Of a stretch of 17,327 bases of DNA, positions 15,191 to 17,327 are shown in pieces. Made by a program: the position numbers and the translations under genes. This stretch comes from Kiloniellales bacterium. GTDB lineage: Bacteria; Pseudomonadota; Alphaproteobacteria; Kiloniellales; JAKSBE01. Position 1 is the first letter of the stretch. Each line of letters begins with the position of its first letter. The notes under the pieces were generated by a model. That model saw only the letters and a program-made list of their open reading frames with translations, made no database searches and had not been told where the DNA came from. The stretch spans positions 1 through 17,327 of the forward strand of contig JASJAL010000035.1 of assembly GCA_030067055.1 (NCBI GenBank), written 5' to 3'.

Positions 15191-15568
15191 TCAGCTCTCC
15201 CGGTCCTCCAGGAAGGTCTTGACGCGCTCGACCAGCTCGCGGGTCGAGAAGGGTTTGGTCACGTAATCGTCGGCGCCCAGCGCCATGCCTTTCTCGCGCT
15301 CCACCTCGCGGCCCTTTGCGGTCAGCATTATGATTCGGACGTCCTTCCACTCAGGCTTGGCGCGGATCATCTGGCAGAGATCGTAGCCGTCGCGCTTCGG
15401 CATCATGACGTCAAGCAGCACCAAGTCCGGTACCTTGTCCTGCATGGCCTTGAGCGCGGCCTCGCCATCGGCCGCGACGCGGACCTCGAACCCGGCCTGT
15501 TCCATAAGGAACTCCAGGGACATCACGATGTTGGGCTCGTCGTCCACGACCAGGACGGAATGCGACAT
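15191..15568 (-). CDS. Single-domain response regulator (receiver only)
   Basis: This encodes 125 residues, the length of one CheY-like receiver. The acidic pocket is D9-D10, the phosphoacceptor D53 lies in L-L-D-V-M-M-P, and T83 and K105 (T-K-P-F) complete the conserved set, so phosphorylation should work. No DNA-binding, enzymatic or other output domain follows, so it must act through a protein partner or as a phosphate relay or sink. It is the first gene of the set ending with the SSS kinase, its likely phosphodonor. GGGAGG lies about nine bases before the ATG. It is divergent from ettA. Alternative partners include the HisKA-bearing ScfR regulator and the pseudokinase-exonuclease; none is proven. 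Confidence 0.92.
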   Translation of the reverse strand: MSHSVLVVDDEPNIVMSLEFLMEQAGFEVRVAADGEAALKAMQDKVPDLVLLDVMMPKRDGYDLCQMIRAKPEWKDVRIIMLTAKGREVEREKGMALGADDYVTKPFSTRELVERVKTFLEDRES

Positions 15569-15666
15569 CCGGCCAGCCTCCCTAAGCCTCTGGCACCCCT
15601 CTTATCCGCTGCGCGGGGGCGTCCTTCTCGGGCCGACTCAAGACTAGCCTCCCGCGCCGGGCATTG

Positions 15667-15684
15667 CCAGCGCCTGGGCGCTGG
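15667..15684. promoter_or_regulatory. 18-bp palindrome between response regulator operon and ettA
   Basis: CCAGCGCC (15667-15674) and GGCGCTGG (15677-15684) are perfect inverted arms around TG. The site ends 43 bases before the ettA start and lies 98 bases upstream of the response regulator start, in a 159-base divergent gap. It could be a dimeric repressor or activator site, or an RNA hairpin in either leader. No T-run follows, so it is not an intrinsic terminator. Confidence 0.4.
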
Positions 15685-15727
15685 GATAGAACCCCGGCCG
15701 ATCCTTAGCCTGATTCCGGAGACAAGC

Positions 15728-17327
<1,600 letters not shown>

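Overview
The base composition (strongly GC-rich, with long spurious antisense frames), the gene families and the ScfR-type regulator point to an alphaproteobacterium, most likely near the Rhodospirillales/Kiloniellales. This placement is inferred from content alone. The window starts inside one gene (an FMN reductase) and ends about 20 codons before the end of another (ettA).

Left part (1-3789): the 3' end of an NAD(P)H-dependent FMN reductase, a converging exported staphylococcal-nuclease-like protein whose two catalytic arginines appear to be glutamines, a phytanoyl-CoA-dioxygenase-family oxygenase, and a converging XRE/ScfR-family regulator. ScfR proteins are short-chain fatty acyl-CoA-linked regulators. 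This one carries an inserted histidine-kinase dimerisation/phosphoacceptor (HisKA) segment. Its H-box matches that of the sensor kinase further right at 16 of 17 residues.

Middle (3790-9884): a 510-base divergent control region with several TTTAC-type motifs and a leader hairpin separates the regulator from a 666-residue sodium:solute symporter. The symporter gene ends in a strong intrinsic terminator. Then come a small membrane protein overlapping a membrane-anchored TPR protein, two unrecognised small membrane or membrane-anchored proteins on the opposite strand, and a CBS-CBS-DUF294 nucleotidyltransferase-like protein.

Right part (9900-17327): a minus-strand gene set is read in the order single-domain response regulator, membrane-anchored pseudokinase fused to a DEDDh 3'-5' exonuclease, small two-helix membrane protein, and SSS-STAC-HisKA-HATPase sensor kinase of the CbrA/CrbS type. 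A divergent region with an 18-bp palindrome separates it from the ABC-F translation factor ettA.

Taken together, the symporter, CBS/DUF294 protein, epsilon-like exonuclease and CrbS-like kinase resemble the carbon-source (often acetate) sensing and uptake neighbourhoods of Proteobacteria. The ScfR-type regulator fits the same short-chain-acid theme. The two most unusual points are the ScfR-HisKA chimera and the dead-kinase/exonuclease fusion. The only response regulator present has no output domain, so the way the kinase signal reaches DNA is open.
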